From: Prosapia bicincta
Taxonomy: Eukaryota; Arthropoda; Insecta; Hemiptera; Cercopidae
Direction: 5' to 3'
Length of the DNA stretch: 64,000 bases
Assembly: GCA_036971475.1 (NCBI GenBank)
Contig: JBAIZL010000006.1
Location: 133,225,731-133,289,730, forward strand
Shown: piece after piece, positions 30,301 to 41,478 of the stretch
How the letters are laid out: each line of letters opens with the position of its first letter
Position numbering within the stretch: the first letter of the stretch is position 1
Program-made: the position numbers and the translations under genes
The notes under the pieces: generated by a model
The model's database searches: none
Seen by the model: only the letters and a program-made list of their open reading frames with translations
What the model was told of the DNA's origin: nothing

Positions 30301-30870
30301 CATTTTTGTAAGTTATCAACTATCTTTTTATTTTTCAAGTATTTAATTTTCTAATATTGTTTATTTCATTAAATATTGTAGCTCCGATTTGCCACGCTCT
30401 CATGTACCTTTCCTCCCTTACTGGAATAACAGATCCTGTTATAATTATAATTATACTCCTTACATTTTTTTATATATTATTTTATTGTTATCAGTCTAAG
30501 GTACGTTTTTTTACTAATCAGTACATTTCATTTATTCATTTTGCCCTACTTTTATTATGTTTATTTTTGTTTGCATAGGTTTGACAGTTTTTCCGACTTA
30601 AGTTTAAAAGTCACCCCTTGTAATAATAGAACCATTTTTGTAAGGTGTGAAATAAAGCTTACACTCGTCTTGGTTCCTTTCTTAAAAGACACAAGTTGAA
30701 TACCTGAGAGAGTATCAATTAGTGTCAACAATGTGTGGGCGCAGTCTTCCAGTACGAAAGGCATGCTATGCCCAATGTGTTTTACAGGCAATGATGAACC
30801 TCAAGCTTGAGGCCATTTCCCACGTTCGGAAGCCTACCTTTTACAACGAGGCCAACGTCGCTCACTCACC
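30301..30870. other. Intergenic DNA, nothing recognised
   Basis: No family resemblance found in the short frames on either strand. Confidence 0.4.
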
Positions 30871-30874
30871 TATC

Positions 30875-32900
30875 TAGTTTATATAAAGGAATAAGGAAGG
30901 GTGGATAGGACTATATAGGACTAAGGATATGGGGGAAGTGTGAAAAGCGTGAGCAAGATCACACCCTGAAGTGAAAATAAAGTGGTGTCCATCGTTTCAA
31001 TCCATTATGAGAGGAGGAATAAGGGAGGGCGGATAGGGTTATATAGGACTAAGGATATGGGGGAAATGAGCAAAGCGTGAGCCAGATGGCACCCGGAAGT
31101 GGACAAAAGTGGTGTCCATCCTTTTAACCCCTTATGAGAGAAGGAATAAGGAAGGGTGGATGGGACTATATAGGACTAAGGATACAGGGGAAGTGAGCAT
31201 AGCGTGAGCCAGATGGCACCCGGAAGTGGACCCAAAGTGGTGTCCATCCTTTTAACCCCTTATGAGAGAAGGAATAAGGAAGGGTGGATGGGACTATATA
31301 GGACTAAGGATACAGGGGAAGTGAGCAAAGCGTGAGCCAGATGGGACCCTGATGTGGACCTAAAGTGGTGTCCATCCTTTTAACTCCTTATGAGAGGAGG
31401 AATAAGGAAGGTTGGATGGGACTATATAGGACTAAGGATATGGGGGAAGTGAGCAAAGCATGAGCCAGATGGCACCCTGATGGTGACCTAAAGTGGTGTC
31501 CATCCTTTTAACCCTTTATGAGAGAAGGAATAAGGAAGGGTGGATGGGACTATATAGGACTAAGGATACAGGGGAAGTGAGCAAAGCGTGAGCCAGATGG
31601 CACCCTGAAGAGGACCTAAAGTGGTGTCCATCCTTTTACCCCCTTATGAGAGAAGGAATAAGGAAGGGTGGAAGGGACTATATAGGACTAAGGATACAGG
31701 GGAAGTGAGCAAAGCGTGAGCCAGATGGCACCCTGAAGTGGACCTAAAGGGGTTTCCATCCTTTTACCCCTTATGAGTGAAGGGATAAGGAAGGGTGGAT
31801 AGGACTATATAGGACTAAGGATATGGGGGAATTGAGCAAAGCGTGAGCCAGGTGGCACCCTGATGTGGACCTAAAGGGGTGTCCATCCTTTTACCCCTTA
31901 TGAGTGAAGGGATAAGGAAGGGTGGATGGGACTATATAGGACTAAGGATATGGGGGAATTGAGCAAAGCGTGAGCCAGATGGCACCCTGAAGAGGACCTA
32001 AAGTGGTGTCCATCCTTTTACCCCCTTATGAGAGAAGGAATAAGGAAGGGTGGAAGGGACTATATAGGACTAAGGATACAGGGGAAGTGAGCAAAGCGTG
32101 AGGCAGATGGCACCCTGAAGTGGACCTAAAGTGGTGTCCATCCTTTTAACCCTTTATGAGAGGAGGAATAAGGAAGGGTGGATGGGACTATATAGGACTA
32201 AGGATACAGGGGAAGTGAGCAAAGCGTGAGCCAGATGGCACCCTGATGTGGACCTAAAGGGGTGTCCATCCTTTTACCCCCTTATGAGAGGAGGAATAAG
32301 GAATGGTGGATGGGGTTATATAGGACTAAGGATATAGGGGAAGTGAGCAAAGCGTGAGCCAGATGGCACCCTGATGGTGACCTAAAGTGGTGTCCATCCT
32401 TTTAACCCCTTATGAGAGGAGGAATAAGGGAGGGCGGATGGGACTATATAGGACTAAGGATATGGAGGAAGTGAGCAAAGCGTGAGCCAGATGGCACCCT
32501 GAAGTGGACCTAAAGTGTTGTCCATCCTTTTAACCCCTTATGAGAGAAGGAATAAGGAATGGTGGATGGGACTATATAGGACTAAGGATACAGGGGAAGT
32601 GAGCAAAGCGTGAGCCAGATGGCACCCTGAAGTGGACCTAAAGTGGTGTCCATCCTTTTAACCCCTTATGAGAGAAGGAATAAGGAATGGTGGATGGGAC
32701 TATATAGGACTAAGGATACAGGGGAAGTGAGCAAAGCGTGAGCCAGATGGCACCCTGAAGTGGACCTAAAGTGGTGTCCATCCTTTTAACCCCTTATGAG
32801 AGGAGGAATAAGGAAGGGTGGATGGGGTTATATAGGACTAAGGATGTAGGGGAAGTTCTGGCATTGCGCGGGCAAGATGGCGAGCCTCAAGTAGAGTTGA
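30875..32900. repeat. 128-bp satellite array, about 16 copies
   Basis: The unit contains GGAATAAGGAAGGGTGGATG, then GGACTATATAGGACTAAGG, AGCAAAGCGTGAGCCAGATG and TGGTGTCCATCCTTTTAACC. Positions of CTATATAGGA at 30911, 31039, 31166 and 31294 give a period of 127-128 bp. The edge units near 30911 and 32828 are the most diverged. No coding content. Confidence 0.97.
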
Positions 32901-33962
32901 TGTCCAGGTATAATATAAAACTGGCAGCCGTCACCCAGTATAACTTTAGGATAGACCACATTTAGGCATCCACAAATTATTGCCGTCCATGACTATGAAA
33001 TGTGTAAATATAGAAATTTAAACAGTTTATATTTGCTTAAGATTAAATCTGCAGTGTTTACGTTGGAATGCCGAAAACTAGTTTAATAGCATGTTTATGA
33101 AAATTCGAAACTCCGATAATAGAAAAATCCCCCAAATTAGGGATAACTACAGTAGCCTTTTGCTGGGCCTATTATATTTTTAAAACTAAACGCTCCAATT
33201 AGGAATTTGGTCACTGTTTTAAAGAACTTTATTAGCTATTGTACTTTTTAGATATCAGAATTGTATTGTTATATAATTGCAGCAAAGCCTAATGGTGCTG
33301 TAAATATCATCCATGAAAATTGTTTCGAATTGATCAATTATATCAGAATAATAGAGTGATTGAGTCATTTTAAATAGACAAAGCCTTGAAATTTCTAATT
33401 ACACATGGCTATGTTTAGGCCAATTTCCTTTGTATCTGACAAAATCAATTTCACCTGGTTAATTAAAAGTCTTCAGGTACTCGAAAAAATAAGACTTGTT
33501 GACGACGACCCAAAAATTTAAAAGTTTTGAAAATAGAGAAATATTACTTTATAATAAGTATAAAACTTGTTAAAATCGCTTTAAAAAAATTGATGTGTTT
33601 TAATATCTTAGTATCACTTTAGGATGGATTTCGTTAATAAAAATATTAATACACTAGCGCCTGTTTAAAAATGTCACTTTATATGTTAATTTAACCAATT
33701 TTAAAACAATTGACATTGATCAGGATTATAGAACGGGAGTACAAAGTTATAATAGCGACAATAAATGCAATTGTATACAGACGGTTCAAGCAATCCCGCA
33801 GTTTTACAACTTATAGCCTTTAAAGTCATTATCCTGTGTATGCAAAATCTTTTCTTAAAGTACGTCTATGTTACGAACGAAATATAAATGAAAATTTCAC
33901 CCCTCTATCTCTTATAGTTTCGACTCTACGTTTTCTTCTCAGTTCGTCACTCAGAACAACGA

Positions 33963-33966
<4 letters not shown>
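32901..33966. other. AT-rich intergenic DNA, nothing recognised
   Basis: No gene or element recognised. Confidence 0.4.
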
Positions 33967-34015
<49 letters not shown>

Positions 34016-34019
34016 GTAT
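33967..34019. repeat. (TA)n(TATG)n microsatellite
   Basis: A TA tract of about 37 bp runs into TATG repeats. It is followed by a short imperfect palindrome around 34022-34066 (AACCTAAGTTAT against TTTTAGGTTATA). Confidence 0.9.
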
Positions 34020-34640
34020 TATAACCTAAGTTATTATAAAATATAACTTTTCTTTTAGGTTATATATTTAATTACCTTAACACTCTTTTGTCTCACCATC
34101 AGGATTGTAATTAATTAACACCAATAAACATTTTAACATAACTTGCATTTATTCTTGACACTTAATTAACACACATTATAACCATTGTTCTTAATACTAT
34201 TTGTGACAAGATTGATTCCTTAATTATATTACAATTACAAAAAAAACAAAGGTGGACACTTGAGGCTTTAGGTTATTACAATAAAGTTTAAATTGACAGT
34301 GTTAATTGCTCTTTCTCTGGAGTCGTTATTATGGATCTTTTTTATAAATCAGAACATGGTGAAAAAAACTGGATTATTATTTTATACTAAAGAATTTAAA
34401 AAGGTTCTGAATTTACGGTTTTTAAAGTTCTGTTGGCTAATTTTAATGAAATTAAAAAAAAACAGTACTTATTGTTTGTCGATTCCTTGGATCTTGACCG
34501 TTGATACTGCTTCGATGCACTTTCACATAACTTTTTTAATATTCCTAATTCTTTATTAATTTACTTACGTCGCACTTTTACCTTTTAAATTATACAAATA
34601 CAAAAAATTACATTTCCCTTAGTTTTACTAACAAATTTTA
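34020..34640. other. AT-rich intergenic DNA, nothing recognised
   Basis: An open frame at 34293-34559 (plus) has a Leu/Ile-rich composition expected of AT-rich noise. Confidence 0.4.
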
Positions 34641-34864
34641 AACCTAATTAACATTACTGAAACTTGGCCCCCCCCCAATACACGCCCTCTTCTGACGTTC
34701 TTCCAAGACTCCCCGATCACTTTCTTTTTTAACCCCGCGTTATCTCTCACGCTTACTTATTTTCAGTTAATTTGGTTATTCCCATAACCATCTACAAAGA
34801 CCTTGCCGCAACGGTACATTATTATAACCCAGATAATTTGGGAAGTCCTATCTTAAAATAGTAC

Positions 34865-35837
34865 TTACTTTACTTTATCCAACGCCCGTCTGTGGCAGTT
34901 GGGCCATTTGACGCCGAGCCTCCCAGTACCGAGCAGTGATGTCGTCAAGAGCATGGTTGAGAGCATGGTGGGGTAGGTGAGCAGGTGACTTGCCACCATA
35001 ATTTCCGTGGAACAGAGTGGATACACGTCCGATTCGGCTATGTCAAACCGGTGTAGGTGTGCCTGCAGATAGTCGTGACCGGATTCCAGGCGGAACTTTG
35101 CAACAGCTTCACTACTCTCCAGATGACCAGCTATGTGGCCTGGGATCGCTAAGTTTGCCCATATTTTGCCCGTGGATGCGTTTATTAGTGAGCCTGTAAT
35201 GGTAGAGTCAATTTGGGATTTTGCTGTTTTAAGGGTTTGGAGAGTTTCAGGTTGCTCCTTCTCTGCTCCTTTTTTGGCCATTTCATCCGACTTTTCGTTT
35301 CCTGGAAGGCCCACGTGGCTGGACGTTCCAGCCCATGCTAATAAGGTTGGCTAATTTCTTGCGGCAGTTCGAGGCATTCAGGCTTTCAGTGGGTTTGTTG
35401 TTGCTGAGGGCAGAGATTGCAGCCTGTGAGCCTGTAAGAAACACAACACTGCTTGGTTGTAAGTTTAGCACCTCCATACTACTGGCCACCTCAGTGACGG
35501 CACATATTTCTCCCTCGAAGTTACTAGAGTTCCTGCCAACAGCTGAAGATTGCTGGAAAACCCCGCAGTAGGATCCTGCCCCAGCAGAATTAGTTTCAGG
35601 TATGTAAGAACCGTCTGTATAGACATGAAGCCACTCGTTACTCGGGTAAAGATTATGAATGGTTTCGAGAGCGTTTTTCCTTAGTTCTGTTGGGTTGGTC
35701 TCCTTTTTACTGCTTAAAGGGTTCAGCAGCAGAAGGTTTACTTTTGGCAGAGCGTCGACTACCTCAATGAAACTTTGCAGTGGTGCTGGGCTCGGGGTGG
35801 AGATGTTATACTTCGCTCTTAGTGCTTCGGCGTGCAC
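34865..35837 (-). pseudogene. RNase H and C-terminal region of the I-type element
   Basis: The first frame (35837-35283) carries WLHVYTDGSY (first Asp) and NFEGEICAVTEV (Glu). It then has VVFLTGSQAAISAL, where the usual Asp before SQAA is Gly. A frameshift near 35300-35314 moves the final part (SSHVGLPGNEKSDEMAKKG, with the last Asp) into the overlapping frame, which runs to a stop at 34865 and includes RLESGHDYLQAHLHR. Loss of one catalytic Asp and the frameshift indicate an inactive domain. Confidence 0.85.
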
Positions 35838-36143
35838 TAGGGGGGTGGTTTGAGTTTTTAACCTCTAAGTTGCTGATCTGTACCTACTCCAGTGACTGGA
35901 GTGTATTCGCCTAGCTCTTTCCCAAAATTTTAAAGTGATTTTTCCCTTCTGGATTCCAGGGGTTCTATATCTGCTTGTAACTGCATCGCCACTATGGGGG
36001 TGGATTTGGCACCTCCAGTGATCGTCTTTAGGGCATTGTTTTGGACCACGTCATAGATAAGAATACTGTTAGAGGAGAGAGATACAACATCGCTCCCATA
36101 CTCCATCACTGGACGGACGTATGTGTTGTAGGCCGTGCTTAGG

Positions 36144-37222
36144 TCATCTTGTGTTGCCCCCCAACTTGGTTGACGTCAATCGCTTCAGTAGATTGTTGCG
36201 CGTTTGTGCTTTTTCAGCCGTAGATGTTACATGGCTGTTGTAGGAAAGCCTGGTATCTAGTATAATGCCGAGATACCTCGATTGAGTTGTTTGCTGGAGG
36301 TTTGTGCCCCTGTATTGGACCTGAAATGTGCCTGGTTTAGTTGAGAGTGTGAATAGTTGGGCAGTGGTTTTCTCCGAACTAACCTCCATTTTGTTTTGAT
36401 TTGACCATTTTTCTAGGCTGATAAGTGCGGAGTTAGTTGCATCTTGTAGGTGTTGTATGCCGCTGCCTGTTGCCCATAATACCACATCGTCAGCAAAAAA
36501 GAGACACTGCATTCCCAAAATTGATTCAATAGCCTGCTGAAGGTCGTCTATCATGACATTGAATAATAAACAGCTAAGCACCGCTCCCTGGGGAAGACCC
36601 TGTCGTAGTTGGCGGTAAGAAGATGTACTGTTTTGAAACTTGCACCTGATAAAGCGGTGAGATAAGAAGCTTTTGATCCACCTGAGTATGTTACCGGTCA
36701 CTCCCCTGCGTTTCAGCTTGTGTAGGAGCAAATGCCGCCAGATTTTGTCATATGCTGCTTTGCAATCAACGAAAACAGCGAGGGTTGATTGTTTATGGTT
36801 AAACCCATCCTTGACCGCTTGTGTAAGCTTGACGATTTGGTCTGTATTCGATCTATATTTGCGGAAGCCAGCTTGGTTGTAGCTTATTGCTTCGATGGTT
36901 TTCAGAAACTCGCGCAGTCTGCGTTCGATAATTTTTTCTGCCACCTTGCAACATACACTGGTGAGAGAGATGGGCCGGTAACTAGACAGCAGGTTCGCAG
37001 GTTTCCCCTTTTTTAACAGTGATATTATCTCGGCTTTCCTCCATTGATGGGGGCCTCTGGTCTTCCATGTGAGATTAATGAGTTTGAGAAATGTTTGTTT
37101 TGTGGTTTCTCCTAGGTGGCGAACAAAATCGGGAAATATACCGTCAGATCCCTCAGATTTGCAATTCTTCAAGCAAGCTATAGCTAGCTCAAGGTCTTGA
37201 AGTGTAAAGGGGTTGTCAAATG
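36144..37222 (-). pseudogene. Reverse transcriptase domain of the I-type element
   Basis: The frame contains, in order, SEGSDGIFPDFV, SYRPISLTSVCCKVAEKIIE, NQAGFRKYRSNTDQI, FVDCKAAYDKIW (first catalytic Asp, near 36765), RQGLPQGAVLSCLLFNVMID, and LFFADDVVLWATG (catalytic Asp pair at 36486-36494). These are RT blocks in correct order with all three catalytic Asp present, open for more than 340 residues. It stops at 36144, where the connection domain continues in another frame. The recent state of the RT contrasts with the broken ends. Confidence 0.9.
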
Positions 37223-38617
37223 TACAACATGGATATATATTATTTCATTATACCTTTATGTAACAAAAATGCATTATATTCAGTGAAAATATGGCAGAAT
37301 GCCAAGTATAAGATCACGAGGAAAAACAAGAATCACAGTAAGAAAATATTACGAGTTTTACGTGTGTTATACCTAAGAGCTAATAACTAAAACACTCCTG
37401 AAGTAGTTATTGAAGGCTAGATAGCACATTTTGGAATGTGCTTAGGTTGCTGTAAATGTATGATTTACAAAGTATGTGAGAGGTATGCCAGAGAACAATT
37501 CTAGCGAGCAGCTCCCACATGATCCAGGACCGTACTATAATTGAAGAAGTGAATGTAAATACTTTCTTAATATTCTAAGAAACGCAGATCAAGTGCCTTT
37601 TCATTTTTATATGTTAACTAATGTAACAGTAAATTAAAAAGAAGATATATGAGTCATTATGAAATCAACAGGAATTGAAATATCCAGAGTAACACTTATA
37701 CTGGGTCTAATGGCGCATTGTATTCAGAAATGGATGGATGAATAAAAATTAAAGTAGGACTGGGTACAAACTGTGTGGAGTAAATGTTATACCAACTTTA
37801 AAAATAAAACCTTGATGTTATTTCTCAATGGATTTTTTTTGTGAAATGTCTAGAATAACAAAATCAGTTTCATAAAATAAACACAGACCCTTTAATCATT
37901 CTTGAGGCAATGACATCTCAGCTCAAATTTATGGATATAGTTGTAAATGATACATTCAAGGATAACCTCAAGAAGCAATTGGCAAACTATCTTTTCGCAA
38001 ATAATAACTCTGAAACATCAACAAAATTTTTTTTTATAAGAAATATTATCAATAAAAACTAAATCTGTTACAATGTTGCATAGACCATGATATGAATGGA
38101 AATGAGAAGAGGAACATGCAGAATAAGGATTCAGACTGTTGTGATGAGAGTAAATGTCGTGATGTCAAAGATATTTGCACAATAGAGATCTGTGATACCA
38201 CATTTTGAGTTTTTAAAATTCTGCAGTAATGTAATATAATTTTACAATAACTTTTTAAAATTTGTGCCCAATAATTCAAGTTTTATATAACAAAGTTTAT
38301 TGCACAATTCCACAATGAGTGTTTTATCAACTTTTTTTTATTTAGCTTGGATATTAGGCACAGATTTTTCCAACCTGATGTCTTATATTTGGAATATATG
38401 GATTTGGTTTATGTTAAATTTCATATTTTTTTATCATTTAGGCATACAGTACTTGTTACTTGAGATGGTATACTAAGCATTTATCAGTGATATAGTTAAA
38501 TGCTATCTCTGACCATTTTAGTTGACAGGATTTGTCTCAACAAACACAGTCAAGGTGAGGGATTACAGTAAGGTAACTGCCAGAGGTTACTGCCAGACAT
38601 AATTTTAAAACTTACCT
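37223..38617. other. AT-rich intergenic DNA, nothing recognised
   Basis: No gene, RNA or repeat recognised between the truncated non-LTR element and the piggyBac-like element. Confidence 0.4.
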
Positions 38618-38621
38618 TTAA

Positions 38622-39615
38622 CCCTAGAGGACTCGCGCGGGGTAATTATTCTCCCAGTGAGTTTTCAACAAAGATTATAAAACAGTTGCAAATCCTGATA
38701 TTCTTCCGCCCCTTACATACCTTCTAATTGACTCGCCCTGTATCTATTTCTGTCCCTACATCAGGTAGTTTGACAGTTTTTGTTTACTTATAACGGTTTG
38801 AAGTTATTGTTGCAACCTTTTTATCACATAAATTAATTTTCATTTTTTTTGCAAGATTACTGTGAGTGAATCTTACTATGTTTCGTATTTTGTGAGGAAT
38901 TTATCACTGATGTTCGTTTTAATTTATAAATTTAATAATCTATTTTAAATTATCTATGCATATATTTTGTCATGGCGATAATAGGGAACACAAATTTTGT
39001 ATTTGTAACTTTTCAAGAGAGAGAGAGACGTAAAGGAAACTTTTTTGAAGGAATTAAAGCATTATTTGGGGTATTGTATATTTGTGGAGCAATGATGTCT
39101 TCGTAAAACATTCTAAAGGTATATGGACAACAGACAGAACTGGTTTGCATTTCTATTTTCTCTTGCAAGGATTACGTTTTGATATATATTGTGTTTGTAC
39201 ACTATTCTTGTCTATAAAATATTTTGTTTTCAAGATTATTGTAACAAAAAACGTTTATTTACAATATAGGCTATAGCTTTATATTTGGCAATATTACAAA
39301 GAAACATTTTAATTACAGGCGTGATTTTTTCCCTAAGAACTTAGACAAAAAACAATAAATGCTGTGCTATTTGTGGGAAAAGTGTTTGTAAAGAGCATTT
39401 AGTTGAAGTATGTGAAGAGGGTTTTGATGTATAAAAAAGTAAATAATATTGCATGAGTTTGTTCATATCTTTTATAGTATAACAAAATATGTTTAAATAA
39501 TTTTTTTATTTATAACATTAAATATTTTACTGATATTGACCTGAAAACTAATTGGGGTAAAAAATTACCCCGCGCGAGGTCTGGTGTAACGGGTATTAGC
39601 GCGAATCCTCTAGAG
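38622..39615 (+). mobile_element. Internally deleted piggyBac-like element 1
   Basis: The element is bounded by TTAA at 38618-38621 and 39616-39619, the piggyBac target duplication. Terminal inverted repeats are CCCTAGAGGACTCGCGC on the left and CTCTAGAGGATTCGCGC on the right, 15 of 17 matching. A second inverted motif (CTCGCGCGGGGTAAT) lies at the left tip and about 50 bp inside the right end. The left tip CCCTAG is the classic piggyBac terminus. At 994 bp it is far shorter than an autonomous element and keeps only scraps of transposase. Confidence 0.88.
39020..39460 (+). pseudogene. piggyBac transposase remnants (domain start and C-terminal Cys-rich tail)
   Basis: Around 39040-39190, across frames, are IKALFGVLYICGAMMSS and a segment resembling WxTDxTG...F..LQGLRFD. 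This corresponds to the start of the DDE domain in piggyBac transposases. At about 39360-39435 another frame reads CAICGKSVCKEHLVEVCEEG and then stops. It matches the C-terminal zinc-binding tail (CxxC...VCxxH...C). The catalytic Asp residues between them are deleted. Confidence 0.7.
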
Positions 39616-39619
39616 TTAA

Positions 39620-40335
39620 CAGAATAAATAGTAAATTAACATAAATCTATACCTTTTGCTTTTTACAAGGTTGTACACCAAATAATCTGAAACTAATTTC
39701 TCTAAAACACATTTAAAAAAATTTTAAATAAAGGAAAGAAATTATAGTAAATTTAATTACTATAGCATCCAGCAAGGCTATTGGCTGTTTTTTTCACAAA
39801 TGAAAGTCACTGCTACTATAGAAGAAAAATATTTAACACACAATAATAATTATATAACGTAGATACAAGTACTGCGTCACTTCATACACTTCCTCTTACT
39901 CGGGTTTAACCAAATTTAAGGTAAATTGTGAAAGATGCTATACTGTTGCTTGAAATGTAAACCAAAATTATCATTCAAAACACTTTATTTTCCTAACAAA
40001 ATGAAAATACTAAGATATATTTGTTTTAAAAAAAGTATATAAATAACTGGAAAAAAGCCATGTCCTCTTATGATCAAAGTTATTTTGATGACAATAATTG
40101 TTTCCCATAAAGTGTGGATAGAAAACAAATGACCCAATCACATACCTAACCTATCAATAATACCAGACCAATTGTTTACACTAAAATGATGTTTAAAGCA
40201 GCAGTCAGTAGGTGGTGGGTTGTCATCTCACTGCTGCAAAGAGGACAGGTGCTGGTATGCATAGGCCAAACCTGAGTAAGTGCTTCCAAGTAGAAATGGA
40301 AGCTCATTTCTTAAATGAGTTAATGGATGTCTGTT
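39620..40335. other. Spacer between two piggyBac-like elements
   Basis: Nothing recognised in AT-rich sequence. Confidence 0.4.
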
Positions 40336-40339
40336 TTAA

Positions 40340-41474
40340 CTTTTAACTACCGTCGTCGTGCCTGACAGGCACTGGTACCTAAGGGGTTGTTTAGCTTCTC
40401 CCGCCCTAATACTCAAGGTCATGGAGTTCAGTAGCTTCCTATTTAGTAATTCTTTTCATGGCGTTAGTGTTGTTTGCACGATTTTGTGCATTGTATTAGT
40501 TTTATAATAACATGAATTTTTGGTTGTGCCTCACAGGTACAACGTCAGTATTTGTGTCACATTTTAAACTTTTATAGTATTTTTTTGTTTTCCCCTATTT
40601 ATGTCATTATAGTATTCAATTACATAAATTGAAGAAATGGATAGACCTGGACCTTCTGGATTAAAAAGGAAACTAATTTCAACTAATGAGTCTCAAGTAG
40701 TAGAAATATAAGAGTGATTTTGAACATACCATCATTGTCAGGTTACTTGAAGAAGAAAATGATTCAGGTGCTGTATCTAATAAACAACTTTTAGAAGGCA
40801 TCAAAGTGAATAGGGGAACTGTGCAGAAAAGTGAAGATGTAATTGAGCAAAGAGATCATGATTCCGAATCTCAACAAAGCGTATCAGACGATTAAGATGA
40901 TTTCGAAGAATTGCAACATTCAGAAATTTACAAATTTGTCTATTTGTGTAGATAAATTGTTATAAACAATGTAGAATTCTTACAGCAACAAAAAATAGAA
41001 AGACTAGTTACACTTTGTAAGCTGTCTACATCAAATGTGTCTAGAATGTTCTGAGCTGCTGTGTAAAGAGACTGCTGTCAAAATTGAGTTATTATTTCCA
41101 ATGTCAGTTTCCATATACAGAACTTTTAATGTGTCAAATGTTGTTTTTTATACAAAGTTGAGTGTGTACAGTCAGTGAACAAAATATAATTATTGTGTTT
41201 ATCATCGTGAGAATATAATCCTTTTTAGCTAAGCTGCACTATGATCTGTGGAAGGTAGGACTACAGTTTTCAATTAGTAAATAAAAAATAACCTATCTTA
41301 TAAAATTATGTGTAAATATAGTCACTTGCAAACAGGATATATTAAAAAACCATTTTCATACAGTAAATGCAAGATAAATTGTTAAACCATACAATAAATC
41401 ACACTTAGACCCTTCGTGCCGGTGAGGCTCACAGGATAGTAACGTGACAAGGATTGCAGAACGATAGTTGAAAG
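40340..41474 (+). mobile_element. Internally deleted piggyBac-like element 2
   Basis: TTAA at 40336-40339 and 41475-41478 flank inverted ends CTTTTAACTACCGT and CTTTCAACTATCGT, 12 of 14 matching. Just inside the left end is a palindrome (GTGCCTGACAGGCAC), and near the right end is a related GTGCCGGTGAGGC. Internal coding remnants start MDRPGPSGLKRK. The element is 1135 bp with no catalytic core. Its ends differ from those of the neighbour at 38622, so it is a separate family. Confidence 0.75.
40637..40895 (+). pseudogene. piggyBac transposase N-terminal remnant
   Basis: The frame opens MDRPGPSGLKRKLISTNES and breaks near 40712. A second frame continues LLEEENDSGAVSNKQLLEG and then an acidic stretch (DHDSESQQSVSDD). 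An N-terminus with a PSG..RK start followed by an acidic region is usual for piggyBac-derived transposases. No catalytic domain follows. Confidence 0.55.
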
Positions 41475-41478
41475 TTAA

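Larger units (their letters stand above)
34641..37222 (-). mobile_element. 5'-truncated I-superfamily non-LTR retrotransposon with RNase H
   Basis: Reading on the minus strand: reverse transcriptase from about 37222 to 36144, a frameshifted connection block (VMEYGSDV, ITGGAKSTPI) to 35850, RNase H at 35837-35300, and a C-terminal region ending at 34865. The RT and RNase H order is that of I-type elements. Homology starts abruptly at 37222 inside the RT N-terminal part, so ORF1 and endonuclease are missing, as in 5' truncation during target-primed insertion. At least two frameshifts and a mutated RNase H residue make it inactive. The exact 3' end and tail are unclear. The region around 34674 has a C9 run. 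Confidence 0.85.

Noticed and set aside
34293..34559. 88-codon plus-strand frame
   Set aside because: Composition matches AT-rich noise; no homologous copy in the window.
35017..35853. Plus-strand frames across the RNase H region
   Set aside because: Shadows of the minus-strand retrotransposon frames, which carry the catalytic motifs.
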